Assembly: GCF_042654605.1 (NCBI RefSeq) | Contig: NZ_JBHSGT010000015.1 | Location: forward strand, 1 to 37,462 | DNA from: Enterococcus_I eurekensis | GTDB taxonomy: Bacteria; Bacillota; Bacilli; Lactobacillales; Enterococcaceae | Reading direction: 5' to 3' | Length of the DNA stretch: 37,462 nt | Shown here: one piece after another, positions 8,569-16,910 of the stretch | How positions within the stretch are numbered: position 1 is the first letter of the stretch | Layout of the letters: each line of letters begins with the position of its first letter | Translations under genes and position numbers: made by a program | The notes under the pieces: generated by a model | Told to the model about the DNA's origin: nothing | Seen by the model: only the letters and a program-made list of their open reading frames with translations | Database searches by the model: none

Positions 8569-11500
8569 CTATCGAACAACTATATTACCTTTGCCGAAAA
8601 GCGACATTAACTCCATAAAGACATCCTCATTGTCCACTAGCCAATTGTTCGAATCGACTAATACTTTTTTACCATTTTCAACATAATATAAGACAATTGG
8701 TAGCTGGCCAGGATGCTTTTGAATAATTTGACGAAAAGCTTGCCAAACTTCAGCTTGATTTTTTTCAGCCAAAACTTTGATAAAACAAGTTTTATCCGAA
8801 ATGCTCTCTTCCACTTGCTCAGCTAACTCTACAACGTTTGGTAAAATTTGCAATTGATTATTAAATCGATTTCTTTTAGCTTTACCTTCAATATAGAGAA
8901 CTTTATTTTGTTCAATTACTTTTCTGAGTTGGCGATAGTTTTCTGGAAAGATTGTAACGCTGCTCTCACCGCTTTCGTCATCACCTTCTAAAATTGCCAT
9001 TGCTTCACCCTTTTTTGTACGAATTTCTTTAACGTTTTTAACATAAAACAAGATTGTCACATGCTGATTTTCATTCATCTCAGCAATTGAATCAATTTTC
9101 TTTCGTTTAAAGATTTTATCAAACTGGCGATTTGGATGGCCTGATAAATACATTCCTAAATATTCTTCTTCGAACGCTAAACGTTCAATTAATTGATATT
9201 CCGGAATTGTTCGTTCTTTTAACTCAAACATTGAAAGCAACTCTAAACTGCCTCCACTAAACAAAATACTTTGAATTTTATCTTCTAATTGCGAAAACAG
9301 GTGATGGCGATTTCCTTGAAGTTCGTCGAAAGCACCCACTAAAATTAATGGTTTTAAATAGTCTTGTTTTAATAATTTACTGTTGCGCGCATTCAAACGG
9401 TATAGAAATTGTTCAAATGAAGTAAAATAGCCATTTTCACGACGCTCTTCAAGGATTGCTTGGATAAATTCACGGCGCAAACCTTTGATACTGCTAAATC
9501 CAAAACGAATCTCTTCTACCGTATGTAAACGAAAACCGTAGTTACTTTGATTGATTGACGGTGGTAAAATAGTGATGTTTTGTTTTTTTGCATCATGCAC
9601 GTATTCTCGTATTTTTGTCGGTTGACTTTGGACAGATTTTAGTAAGGCTTTATAAAAAGGACCTGGATAATGTGCTTTTAAATACGCCATTTGATAGGCC
9701 ACAAAGGAGTAAGCAAACGCATGTGAGCGGTTAAAACCATAATTGGCAAATTTTTCAATATAATTGTAGACTTCGTTGGCTTTTGCTAACGTATGACCTT
9801 TAGCTTGTGATCCTTCAATAAAGCTTTGACGTTGCGCTTCTAAGATTTCAGCTTTTTTCTTGCTAATTCCTCGTCGCAAAATATCAGCTTGCCCTAATGT
9901 ATAACCAGCCATTTTCTGTGCGACTTGCATAATTTGCTCTTCATATATAATGACTCCGTTTGTTACTTCTAAAATCGGACGAAACGATTCATCAATGTAC
10001 TCGGTTTTTTCTATCCCTTTCTTACGACGAACATATGTATCGATATTTTCCATCGGTCCTGGTCGATACAAGGCATTCACTGCCGCGATTTCCTCAATAT
10101 TACCCGGCTCAACTTTTTGTAAAACTTTGCGAATACCTGCTGATTCAAATTGAAAGACACCGGATGTATCCCCCTTTTTAAACAACTCCAATGTTTTGCA
10201 ATCATCCAAGGGCACTTTTTTAATAATTAGTTCTTCACGTTGCAACGTGCGGATCCCCTTTAAAGCGTCATCGATAATACTTAAGTTACGTAAACCTAAA
10301 AAGTCCATTTTCAATAATCCAAGTTTTTCGACATCAATCATCGTAAATTGGGTTAGCCATGACTCTGATTGTCCGGCTTGTAATGGAACTAAATCAATCA
10401 AATTTTGATCGGCAATCACAACACCAGCTGCATGGGTTGAAATATGTCGTGGCAGCCCTTCTAAAACTTTTGCCACTTGAAACATTTTTTGATAGCGTTC
10501 ATTTGTTTGTACGAGCGTTTGCAAACTTTTCGATTGGTCATATGCTTGTTGTAAGGTAACCCCTAACCCTTTTGGCACGGCTTTTGACCAACGGTTGCTT
10601 TCGCTTTGAGAGATACCAAATACACGACCGACGTCTCGTAAAACCATTTTAGCTGCCATTGTTCCAAATGTTCCAATTTGTGCTACATGGGCCTGTCCGT
10701 ATTTTTCACGCACATAGGCTAACATTTCTTCTCTGCGATTATCTGGAAAATCCAGATCAATATCGGGCATCGTTTTTCTTTCAGGATTTAAAAACCGTTC
10801 AAATAAAAGGTGATAGTGAATCGGATCCACATCGGTAATCGATAAAACATAAGCCACTAAAGAACCCGCCGCCGATCCCCGTCCAGCCCCCGTCACAATC
10901 TTACTTTCGTGGGCAAAACGCATGACGTCCCACACGATTAAAAAATAATCGTCAAAACCCATTTCATGAATAATTTTTAACTCGTAAAGCAAACGATCTT
11001 CGTATTCGGTTGTATATTCTGGAACACGCTCGGCTAACGTCTTAAAACACAACTCTTTTAAGTAAGCATCGGGTGTGCCCGTTTCTAGTGGGAATTGCGG
11101 TAACAATCGTTGATGTAGCTCAAGTGTTGCATCGCAAGTTTCCGCCACATATTTGGCACCTGCCAAAGCATCTTCGTAATCGTTTGTGAGAAACCATTGT
11201 TCAAACTCGGCTTCTGAGACGAGATAATGTTCTGCTTGAAAATCAAAAATTTCTGTCCGTAAATCATCAATTTTGGTTCCTTCTTTAATGTGTTTTGCAA
11301 CACGCACTGCGAAGCTATCTTCAGCAACCAACGACGTTACAGGATGATAAGCAAAGGGTTTTAACCTTTTTTGTCGATACAACTGAATCTTCTCAGCAGA
11401 AATCCCTTTGTTATAAGGCACGCCAAAATACAATCCTTCCGAATCGATTTGTCGTTGCCATTGATCGATGACGGTTTCTGTCAAAGATTCCTGTTCGTTT

Positions 11501-11874
11501 TCATGGTCAGGGAACATATAAAAAAGTTCAGAACTTTTTGGAAAATCGCTAATAAATAACTTTTCGCCCATTTCATGCCTAGTAGATAACGCCATTAATT
11601 GTTTTACTCCCTGGTTGCTTTTCGCAAACAAATAAACCGGTAAGGAAAGTCCCTCATCTTCTGTGCAATACATTAAATGCAAACCAATAATCGGTTTCAT
11701 TTGTTCTTTTTGACATTGTTCTATAAATTCAAGTACACCTGAAAGATTTCCACGATCTGTAATACCCAAATGGCTGTAGCCAAGTGCTTTGGCTTTTTTT
11801 ATATATTGAGGAATTTTAACGATACTCTGTAAGAGTGAAAATGCGGTAATTGTCGTAAGTTGTGGACTGTTCAT
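8569..11874 (-). CDS. dnaE: DNA polymerase III subunit alpha, DnaE type
   Basis: Replicative or primer-extending polymerase of Gram-positive bacteria, which works beside PolC. Length 1101 residues, as in Bacillota DnaE. Domain order: N-terminal PHP domain, palm with catalytic aspartates in MPDIDLDFPDNRR, fingers with GQAHVAQIGTFGTMAAKMVLRDV and the DNA-contact stretch GVIIYEEQIMQVAQ, helix-hairpin-helix region, and a C-terminal OB fold (VTILFYVKNVKEIRTKKG). The PHP metal motifs look broken: the first motif's histidines are missing and TDH reads TDR. Start: CTAAAGGAGG eight bases before the ATG. It stands upstream of pfkA as in other enterococci; a T-rich run lies after the stop, but I see no clear terminator hairpin. 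Confidence 0.96.
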   Translation of the reverse strand: MNSPQLTTITAFSLLQSIVKIPQYIKKAKALGYSHLGITDRGNLSGVLEFIEQCQKEQMKPIIGLHLMYCTEDEGLSLPVYLFAKSNQGVKQLMALSTRHEMGEKLFISDFPKSSELFYMFPDHENEQESLTETVIDQWQRQIDSEGLYFGVPYNKGISAEKIQLYRQKRLKPFAYHPVTSLVAEDSFAVRVAKHIKEGTKIDDLRTEIFDFQAEHYLVSEAEFEQWFLTNDYEDALAGAKYVAETCDATLELHQRLLPQFPLETGTPDAYLKELCFKTLAERVPEYTTEYEDRLLYELKIIHEMGFDDYFLIVWDVMRFAHESKIVTGAGRGSAAGSLVAYVLSITDVDPIHYHLLFERFLNPERKTMPDIDLDFPDNRREEMLAYVREKYGQAHVAQIGTFGTMAAKMVLRDVGRVFGISQSESNRWSKAVPKGLGVTLQQAYDQSKSLQTLVQTNERYQKMFQVAKVLEGLPRHISTHAAGVVIADQNLIDLVPLQAGQSESWLTQFTMIDVEKLGLLKMDFLGLRNLSIIDDALKGIRTLQREELIIKKVPLDDCKTLELFKKGDTSGVFQFESAGIRKVLQKVEPGNIEEIAAVNALYRPGPMENIDTYVRRKKGIEKTEYIDESFRPILEVTNGVIIYEEQIMQVAQKMAGYTLGQADILRRGISKKKAEILEAQRQSFIEGSQAKGHTLAKANEVYNYIEKFANYGFNRSHAFAYSFVAYQMAYLKAHYPGPFYKALLKSVQSQPTKIREYVHDAKKQNITILPPSINQSNYGFRLHTVEEIRFGFSSIKGLRREFIQAILEERRENGYFTSFEQFLYRLNARNSKLLKQDYLKPLILVGAFDELQGNRHHLFSQLEDKIQSILFSGGSLELLSMFELKERTIPEYQLIERLAFEEEYLGMYLSGHPNRQFDKIFKRKKIDSIAEMNENQHVTILFYVKNVKEIRTKKGEAMAILEGDDESGESSVTIFPENYRQLRKVIEQNKVLYIEGKAKRNRFNNQLQILPNVVELAEQVEESISDKTCFIKVLAEKNQAEVWQAFRQIIQKHPGQLPIVLYYVENGKKVLVDSNNWLVDNEDVFMELMSLFGKGNIVVR

Positions 11875-11947
11875 CGTTTCCTCCTTTAGTTTAATTTAGT
11901 AATTAACACTTCTTTTCACAATCAATCTTCTCTAATCAACAAAATTA

Positions 11948-11956
11948 TGCTAAAAT
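11948..11956 (+). promoter_or_regulatory. Extended -10 promoter of the DUF2929 gene
   Basis: TGCTAAAAT on the forward strand fits an extended -10 element. The -35 region is weak. The start would be near 11963, about 30 bases before the gene's ATG. Confidence 0.45.
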
Positions 11957-11994
11957 AAAGAGACTTAAGCGATTCAATGAAAGAAGGTGCGCTA

Positions 11995-12174
11995 ATGCGC
12001 TATATCATGACAATGTTTTGGGCGTTTGCCCTTGGACAAGTCGTTGGTTTTTTAGGTGGAGCTTTAAGTAGCCAACCTTACGACTTCGTACTAACGACAA
12101 TTTTTTCTTTGATTTGTGGAGTACTAGTTATTATCTTAGGTACCATCTTTACACCTAAAAAAACACAAAATTAA
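11995..12174 (+). CDS. Small membrane protein, DUF2929 (YjzD-like)
   Basis: A 59-residue protein, nearly all of it in two hydrophobic helices (about 2-22 and 30-52) joined by a short loop, ending in a basic tail (FTPKKTQN). The conserved N-terminal pattern, an aromatic FW followed by a GQVVGF stretch, resembles the DUF2929/YjzD family of small membrane proteins in Bacillota. Function unknown. The start at 11995 has AGAAGGTG five bases upstream; an in-frame ATG six codons earlier lies ahead of that ribosome site and is rejected. It is divergent from dnaE and convergent with the MFS gene. Confidence 0.8.
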   Translation: MRYIMTMFWAFALGQVVGFLGGALSSQPYDFVLTTIFSLICGVLVIILGTIFTPKKTQN

Positions 12175-12188
12175 GAAATATTATAAAT

Positions 12189-12226
12189 AAAAAAGGAGTT
12201 TTGACAATCGTCATTGCTCCTTTTTT
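12189..12226. terminator. Bidirectional terminator between DUF2929 and MFS genes
   Basis: AAAAAAGGAG (12189-12198) pairs with CTCCTTTTTT (12217-12226), with an inner TGAC/GTCA step. Runs of A and T at either side let it act on both strands, as expected between two convergent genes. Confidence 0.85.
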
Positions 12227-12244
12227 ATTTGCTCGCTTACTCGT

Positions 12245-13447
12245 TTAATTGATGCTACTTTTACGAAGATCAAAGCGGAAATTAAAGAGCGAAATAAAAA
12301 GATTCAACACGACAAAACCGCTCGTTGCAAAAAACACAGCTGGATAGCCAAAACCTTGAGCCACACCGGAACCAATCATCGGACCTAAAACTTGCCCAAA
12401 ACTGTTAAACATTTGGTTGTAACTAAAAATACGGCTAACGCCTTCTGGTGGTGTAATTTTACTAATTAACGTATTAATTGAAGGCATTAAGGCTCCAGTT
12501 GAAAAACCTAATAAAAAGCGTAGGGCGCCCAATTGCCAAGGTGCTGTTACAAAGCCCATTGGTACGAAACACATAAATGAGAAGACTAAGCCTAATAATA
12601 AAATTTTATGATTGCCAATTCGATCCCCTAGACGACCTAAAAATGGCGAGGAAATTAGCGCTGAAACACCTGCAATCGAAACAATCAGGCCACTAACGAA
12701 CAAGACATTTCCCGTATTGATGCCTAAATCACGAATATATAAGGTAAGGATTGGACTAATACTGGTCATCCCTAGTTGTAAAATAAGCGTTGTGAAAAAT
12801 AGACCAATTAAAACACCTCGTCGATTAATCTTTCCAAAAATTTCTTTAATTGGAATAACATCGGATTTTGGCACCGGCTCGAAGTTTTCTTTCACCAAAA
12901 AGATTGTTAAAAGCAGCGTCATCGCTAGAATAATTCCAGTAATAATAAATACATTTTGCATGCCTAGCCATTCAGCTAGCAAACCACCCATTAACGGACC
13001 AATCAAGCTACCGGCAATTGAACCAGTCGCAAGTGTTCCTAATGCCCAACCACTTTTCTCACGTGGTGCCTGATAGGCAATTAAAGCCGTTGCGTTAGGA
13101 ATATATCCTGATAAAACACCCGTTAAAAAACGCATAAACAATAGCCAATAAACGTTTGGAACAAATGCTAAAGCACCCATCGTAAACGTCATTCCAGCTG
13201 CTGCTCGAATCATCATCAAACGTCGCCCTTTACGGTCGGCTAAACTTCCCCAAATTGGTGCAACTAAAGCCGAGGCAAGTGCGGTAATCGAAATCGATAG
13301 TCCTGCAAACAAATTGATTTGACTAGCTGGTGCCCCCAACTCTTCAATGTATAAAGGAATAAAAGGCATCACCAAACTAAAACTGGCACCAGTAAAGAAA
13401 CATCCTATCCAAGAAATATATAAGTTACGTTTCCAATTAATCTTCAT
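12245..13447 (-). CDS. MFS transporter, probable multidrug efflux (MdtG/PmrA-like)
   Basis: A 400-residue integral membrane protein with twelve predicted helices in two six-helix halves. The first helix region SWIGCFFTGASFSLVMPFIP and the cytoplasmic loop motif GSLADRKGRR (motif A, about residues 67-76) are typical of the major facilitator superfamily drug:H+ antiporter group. The nearest families I recall are MdtG and pneumococcal PmrA. Substrate cannot be told from sequence. Ribosome site GAGAGG precedes the ATG by seven bases. It has its own promoter and shares a terminator with the convergent DUF2929 gene, so it is a single-gene unit. Confidence 0.88.
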   Translation of the reverse strand: MKINWKRNLYISWIGCFFTGASFSLVMPFIPLYIEELGAPASQINLFAGLSISITALASALVAPIWGSLADRKGRRLMMIRAAAGMTFTMGALAFVPNVYWLLFMRFLTGVLSGYIPNATALIAYQAPREKSGWALGTLATGSIAGSLIGPLMGGLLAEWLGMQNVFIITGIILAMTLLLTIFLVKENFEPVPKSDVIPIKEIFGKINRRGVLIGLFFTTLILQLGMTSISPILTLYIRDLGINTGNVLFVSGLIVSIAGVSALISSPFLGRLGDRIGNHKILLLGLVFSFMCFVPMGFVTAPWQLGALRFLLGFSTGALMPSINTLISKITPPEGVSRIFSYNQMFNSFGQVLGPMIGSGVAQGFGYPAVFFATSGFVVLNLFISLFNFRFDLRKSSIN

Positions 13448-13469
13448 TTGAATCCTCTCTTTCCCTATA

Positions 13470-13499
13470 ACTATAGCGCATTTTAAATAAAAAAACCAA
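13470..13499 (-). promoter_or_regulatory. Promoter of the MFS gene
   Basis: Reverse strand TTGGTT (13494-13499), an 18-base spacer, and TATAGT (13470-13475). The leader is only about 15-20 bases to the ATG. Confidence 0.55.
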
Positions 13500-13504
13500 T
13501 CAAA

Positions 13505-13547
13505 AAAAGAAACGAGTCCCGCTTAAAAAGCGATCTTCGTTTCTTTT
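13505..13547 (-). terminator. Terminator of the purine permease gene
   Basis: AAAAGAAACGA (13505-13515) pairs perfectly with TCGTTTCTTTT (13537-13547); an inner CGCTT/AAGCG stem adds to it. T's follow on the leftward strand. It lies 12 bases after the permease stop codon. Confidence 0.85.
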
Positions 13548-13559
13548 GTGTAATTATTT

Positions 13560-14999
13560 TTAGCCAAGGAAAGCTAAAATAATAAAGTTTAAAATGAATA
13601 GTAAATTGACAACCCATAAAACTGGAGAGATTTCTTTCACTTTTCCTTTAACGACTTTAACAATTGCATAGAAAATAAATCCTGCAGCAATTCCGTAAGA
13701 GATACTATATGCTAAGCCCATAAAGATTGAAGCAAAGAAGGCTGGAACCGCATCTTCTAATGAAGTCCAGTTAATATCTTTAAATGAAGCCATCATCATC
13801 ACACCCACTAAAATTAAAGCTGGCGCTGTCGCTTGTGCTGGAACAACGGCAATTAGCGGTGAGAAGAAACTACTTAATAGGAAGAAACCTGCAACAACCA
13901 CAGATGTTAAACCTGTACGACCACCCGCACCAATTCCGGCTGCTGACTCGACAAAAGTTGTTGTGTTTGATGTTCCAAAGATCGCACCGATTGATGTTGC
14001 AACTGCATCGGCAAACAAAGCACGGTCCATTTTTGTATTAAAACCTTTGCTGTCTTCTAACGCTTCTTCATCTTCTTTTGTGAAAATACCAGTACGACGA
14101 CCTGTCCCGATAAATGTACCAATAGTATCAAAAGTATCAGATAAACTAAACGCAATGATTGTCATTAAGACTTGAGGAATTTTTGCTGCATCTGAGAACA
14201 ATGATTGCATTCCCTCTGGACCAAAAGCAGCCCCAAATGTTATTTTTAACTCAGAAAACGAATTGTTTAATGAATTAGCTTTCCAATCAATTGCTCCTAA
14301 ATCAACCACTCCCATTAAAACACCAATAACAGTTGTACCAATAATTCCGATTAAAATCGCACCGCGAACATTCATAACGACTAAAATTGTCATCAAAACT
14401 AAACCAATCACGGATAATAAAATAGCTGGATTATTGAAGTTTGCTAATGCTGGAACAATACCACCATTGATATTTACGTTAACTGCCTCACCATTTTCAA
14501 CCACAGATCCTGTAATATCTGGAGCACTTGCAGAGAAATTGATTAAATTGGCGTTTTTAATCCCAACATAAGCGACGAAAATACCAATCCCGCCACCAAT
14601 GGCATTTTGTAAACCTTCTGGAATGGCACGAATAATTAACTTACGAATTTTTGTTACCGTAATAAAAATATTAATAAGACCACAAATGAAGACCATAGCT
14701 AAGGCTTCTTGCCATGAGTAACCTAGACCAAAGACAACCGTAAATGTAAAGAACGCGTTTAGCCCCATACCTGGTGCTTGTGCGTAAGGAACATTGGCAA
14801 ACAATCCCATAATCAATGTACCAATAACAGATGCAATAATCGTTGCTAAGAAAACCGCTTGAAATGGCATTCCTGAAGCTGACAAAATTGCTGGGTTGAC
14901 GAATAAAATATAACTCATTGCAAAGAAAGTTGTCGCACCTGCAACGACTTCAGTTGAAATACTCGTCTTGTTCTCCTTCAATTTAAAAAACTTTTCCAT
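13560..14999 (-). CDS. NCS2 purine permease, AzgA/PbuG-type
   Basis: A 479-residue membrane protein that should import purine bases (hypoxanthine/guanine or adenine) by proton symport. The N-terminus TEVVAGATTFFAMSYILFVN, the AQAPGMGLNAFF stretch in helix 3 and the SLSDTFDTIGTFIGTGRR motif are hallmarks of the AzgA-like branch of nucleobase-cation symporters, distinct from the xanthine/uracil branch. About 12-14 helices. AGGAGTG precedes the ATG. A promoter with a pair of PurBox-like sites lies upstream, and the leader of about 60 bases is too short for a purine riboswitch. The exact substrate among purines is undecided. Confidence 0.92.
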   Translation of the reverse strand: MEKFFKLKENKTSISTEVVAGATTFFAMSYILFVNPAILSASGMPFQAVFLATIIASVIGTLIMGLFANVPYAQAPGMGLNAFFTFTVVFGLGYSWQEALAMVFICGLINIFITVTKIRKLIIRAIPEGLQNAIGGGIGIFVAYVGIKNANLINFSASAPDITGSVVENGEAVNVNINGGIVPALANFNNPAILLSVIGLVLMTILVVMNVRGAILIGIIGTTVIGVLMGVVDLGAIDWKANSLNNSFSELKITFGAAFGPEGMQSLFSDAAKIPQVLMTIIAFSLSDTFDTIGTFIGTGRRTGIFTKEDEEALEDSKGFNTKMDRALFADAVATSIGAIFGTSNTTTFVESAAGIGAGGRTGLTSVVVAGFFLLSSFFSPLIAVVPAQATAPALILVGVMMMASFKDINWTSLEDAVPAFFASIFMGLAYSISYGIAAGFIFYAIVKVVKGKVKEISPVLWVVNLLFILNFIILAFLG

Positions 15000-15068
15000 G
15001 AAAAATTCACTCCTACTTTTTGTTTTAGACTATTTTAAAAAAACGGCTGATTTGTATCACCATTCAAG

Positions 15069-15097
15069 AGTATAGTGCCCATTTTTCTTTTTTTCAA
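15069..15097 (-). promoter_or_regulatory. Promoter of the purine permease gene
   Basis: Reverse strand TTGAAA (15092-15097), a 17-base spacer, TATACT (15069-15074). The expected start is near 15062. Confidence 0.75.
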
Positions 15098-15111
15098 CAG
15101 AATGCTAACAA

Positions 15112-15144
15112 ATAATCGAAAATTATTCATTAATGTTCGTGTTT
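15112..15144 (-). promoter_or_regulatory. Candidate PurBox pair (PurR binding site)
   Basis: Two inverted copies resemble the Gram-positive PurBox AWWWCCGAACWWT. On the reverse strand 15132-15144 reads AAACACGAACATT, and on the forward strand 15112-15124 reads ATAATCGAAAATT; each matches 11 of 13 positions. The two CGAA cores are 15 bases apart, close to the spacing known in Bacillus PurR sites. The pair lies about 50-80 bases upstream of the permease start, roughly where lactococcal PurR acts as an activator. The purR gene is not in this window. Confidence 0.5.
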
Positions 15145-15189
15145 ATCTAACTTTGACAGATCTCCTCATGTCAACAACAAACAGCCTCC

Positions 15190-15217
15190 TTGTGAAAATA
15201 AGAAATTATGTTAGAAT
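15190..15217 (+). promoter_or_regulatory. Promoter of the Cof-type phosphatase gene
   Basis: TTGTGA (15190-15195), a 16-base spacer and TAGAAT (15212-15217) on the forward strand. It is divergent from the permease promoter. Confidence 0.6.
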
Positions 15218-15281
15218 AAGGCTGTAAGTCAAGCTTTCAAGAAATTTTCATAGATAAACAATTAAATGCAAGGAGAACGAT

Positions 15282-16085
15282 ATGACAAAAAAATTAATCG
15301 CAATTGATCTAGATGGTACGACTTTAAATAGCCAATCACTAATTAGTCCAAGAACGGCAGAAGTCTTGAATAAAGCAACTGCTGCTGGACATTATGTGAG
15401 TATCGCCACTGGCCGCCCATTTCGAATGAGTGACCATTTTTATCAACAACTAAAACTTGAGACCCCAATGGTTAACTTTAATGGTGGCTTAGTACATAAA
15501 CCTCGTCAAACTTGGGAATATGAACGTGAAATTTCGCTTAGCAAAGAAATCGCATTTGAAATTCTTGCTCAAAAAGAAGCACTAAATCTTGATTTTGTCG
15601 CTGCCGAAAACCGCAAAACTTTTTATATTGATACTTTAGAGCAATTCGAAGGCATGTTTTTTGCCTCAGAGAATGTTTCTGAAGCCAACCTATTACGCAA
15701 TTTGACCTCAAATCCAACGTCTTTACTGATTAAAACGAAGCATGAATTTGCAGCAAACGTTGCCTCTTCATTACAATCACAATTTGACAACGAAATTGAT
15801 GTTCGCACCTGGGGTGGACCGAACGCTATTTTAGAAATTGTCCCTAAAGGGGTCCAAAAAGCGATGGCTGTTTCTGTGATTGCGGATTCACTAAAAATTA
15901 AAACAAAAGACGTGGTTGCTTTTGGTGATGAGCATAACGACTTAGAACTTTTACAATATGCGGGCTGGGGCGTAGCAATGAAAAATGGTACAGAACAATT
16001 AAAAGGCGTGGCCAATGATGTTACTACTCAAAATAATAATGAAGATGGCTTAGCGAATTACTTAGAAAAATACTTATCACTCTAA
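15282..16085 (+). CDS. Cof-type HAD-family sugar/metabolite phosphatase
   Basis: A 267-residue cytosolic phosphatase of the haloacid dehalogenase superfamily, Cof/YidA subfamily with a C2 cap. Motif I is DLDGTTL with nucleophile Asp9 and acid/base Asp11, motif II is Thr43 in SIATGRP, motif III a lysine near 189-193 in PKGVQKAMA, and motif IV GDEHND with Asp216 and Asp220. Members act on a wide set of sugar phosphates and cofactors such as flavin mononucleotide, so the natural substrate is open. AAGGAG lies eight bases before the ATG. Single-gene unit ending in a bidirectional terminator. Confidence 0.93.
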   Translation: MTKKLIAIDLDGTTLNSQSLISPRTAEVLNKATAAGHYVSIATGRPFRMSDHFYQQLKLETPMVNFNGGLVHKPRQTWEYEREISLSKEIAFEILAQKEALNLDFVAAENRKTFYIDTLEQFEGMFFASENVSEANLLRNLTSNPTSLLIKTKHEFAANVASSLQSQFDNEIDVRTWGGPNAILEIVPKGVQKAMAVSVIADSLKIKTKDVVAFGDEHNDLELLQYAGWGVAMKNGTEQLKGVANDVTTQNNNEDGLANYLEKYLSL

Positions 16086-16089
16086 CAAA

Positions 16090-16129
16090 AAAACTGTTTA
16101 CGCCTTTTTCTTTTGGCATAAACAGTTTT
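16090..16129. terminator. Bidirectional terminator between phosphatase and TetR genes
   Basis: AAAACTGTTTA (16090-16100) pairs with TAAACAGTTTT (16119-16129), extended by GCC/GGC inside. A/T runs on both sides suit the two convergent genes. Confidence 0.85.
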
Positions 16130-16134
16130 ATTTT

Positions 16135-16686
16135 TTATTTTCTGACCAAAATAATACCTTCAATTGCATGCTGAATAATTTCAATAATTTGTTGACGACT
16201 TGGTTGTAAAATTCCTGAAGTCATCAACGAGGCTACACCTGTAATGGTAATCCATGTTCCATCATGTAAAGCGGAAATATCCTCTTCGGTTAAATCGTTG
16301 TATGAAGTGTCTTCTCTAATCGCTGTTTTAAAATGTTCGTAAGACGTCTCATACATCTGCTTACCTCCACCGTATTCATCTACAAATAAAGATATAAATA
16401 GTTTCGGTTTCTTTTGAGAGAAGTCAATGTAGTTGATACAAATATCGACTAATTTGTCACCTGTGTGTTCTTGTACAAAAATACTTTGTTTTAGCTCGGT
16501 AAAAATGTCCTCAATTAATGTGGTCTTTAAATCTTGCATATTCTCAAACTCAAGGTAAATCGGTTGTGTGGAAACTCCCATCTTCTTAGCTACATTGCGC
16601 GCGGTAAAGTTCGTAAAACCTTCTTTTTCAACTAACTCATAGGCAGCCTTCAAAATATAATCTTTCGTATAAACTTTGCGTCTCAT
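16135..16686 (-). CDS. TetR/AcrR-family transcriptional regulator
   Basis: A 183-residue regulator whose N-terminal 50 residues form the TetR-type helix-turn-helix (YILKAAYELVEKEGFTNFTA, then VAKKMGVSTQPIYLEFENMQDL). The ligand-binding half is not recognisable as any named subfamily. It is transcribed away from the ThrE-type exporter pair, with 224 bases between them that contain two TGTTA-type palindromes and a distant inverted repeat of CAGACCGAA; local autoregulation and control of the exporter genes is therefore likely. GGGAGGG precedes the ATG. Confidence 0.88.
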   Translation of the reverse strand: MRRKVYTKDYILKAAYELVEKEGFTNFTARNVAKKMGVSTQPIYLEFENMQDLKTTLIEDIFTELKQSIFVQEHTGDKLVDICINYIDFSQKKPKLFISLFVDEYGGGKQMYETSYEHFKTAIREDTSYNDLTEEDISALHDGTWITITGVASLMTSGILQPSRQQIIEIIQHAIEGIILVRK

Positions 16687-16717
16687 AATAACCCTCCCAG
16701 ACCGAAATTATTTACTA

Positions 16718-16741
16718 ATGTTATTTTAACTTAAATAACAT
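16718..16741. promoter_or_regulatory. Candidate TetR operator palindrome
   Basis: ATGTTATTT (16718-16726) and AAATAACAT (16733-16741) form a perfect 9-base inverted repeat around six bases. It overlaps a TAAAAT box that could be the -10 of the regulator gene. A related shorter palindrome, TGTTA-TTTT-TAACA, lies at 16780-16793. Confidence 0.5.
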
Positions 16742-16824
16742 CAAATTAAAAGTATTTTAATTATAGAAGTTCGGTCTGCTGTTATTTTTAACAAGCCACT
16801 GACCTTTTATAGTCATTTTTCCTC

Positions 16825-16853
16825 TTGCCGGTCCCCTTTTAAAATAGTACACT
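16825..16853 (+). promoter_or_regulatory. Promoter of the ThrE-type exporter pair
   Basis: TTGCCG (16825-16830), a 17-base spacer and TACACT (16848-16853). The leader to the first ATG is about 50 bases. Confidence 0.5.
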
Positions 16854-16910
16854 ATCCATATTTAGGAGAAAATCCTTCCTTTACTTAAATATTTTTAAGG
16901 AGCCTGACAA

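Noticed and set aside
12612..13073. Open frame of 153 codons opposite the MFS gene
   Set aside because: It is the complement of a well-supported transporter gene, has no ribosome site, and its product is a basic, Pro/Ile/Lys-rich string typical of antisense frames.
15000..15062. Purine riboswitch in the permease leader
   Set aside because: The leader after the predicted start is only about 60 bases and lacks the three-way junction of purine aptamers.
15623..16015. Open frame of 130 codons opposite the Cof-type phosphatase
   Set aside because: It lies wholly within the phosphatase gene on the other strand, with no ribosome site or recognisable motif.
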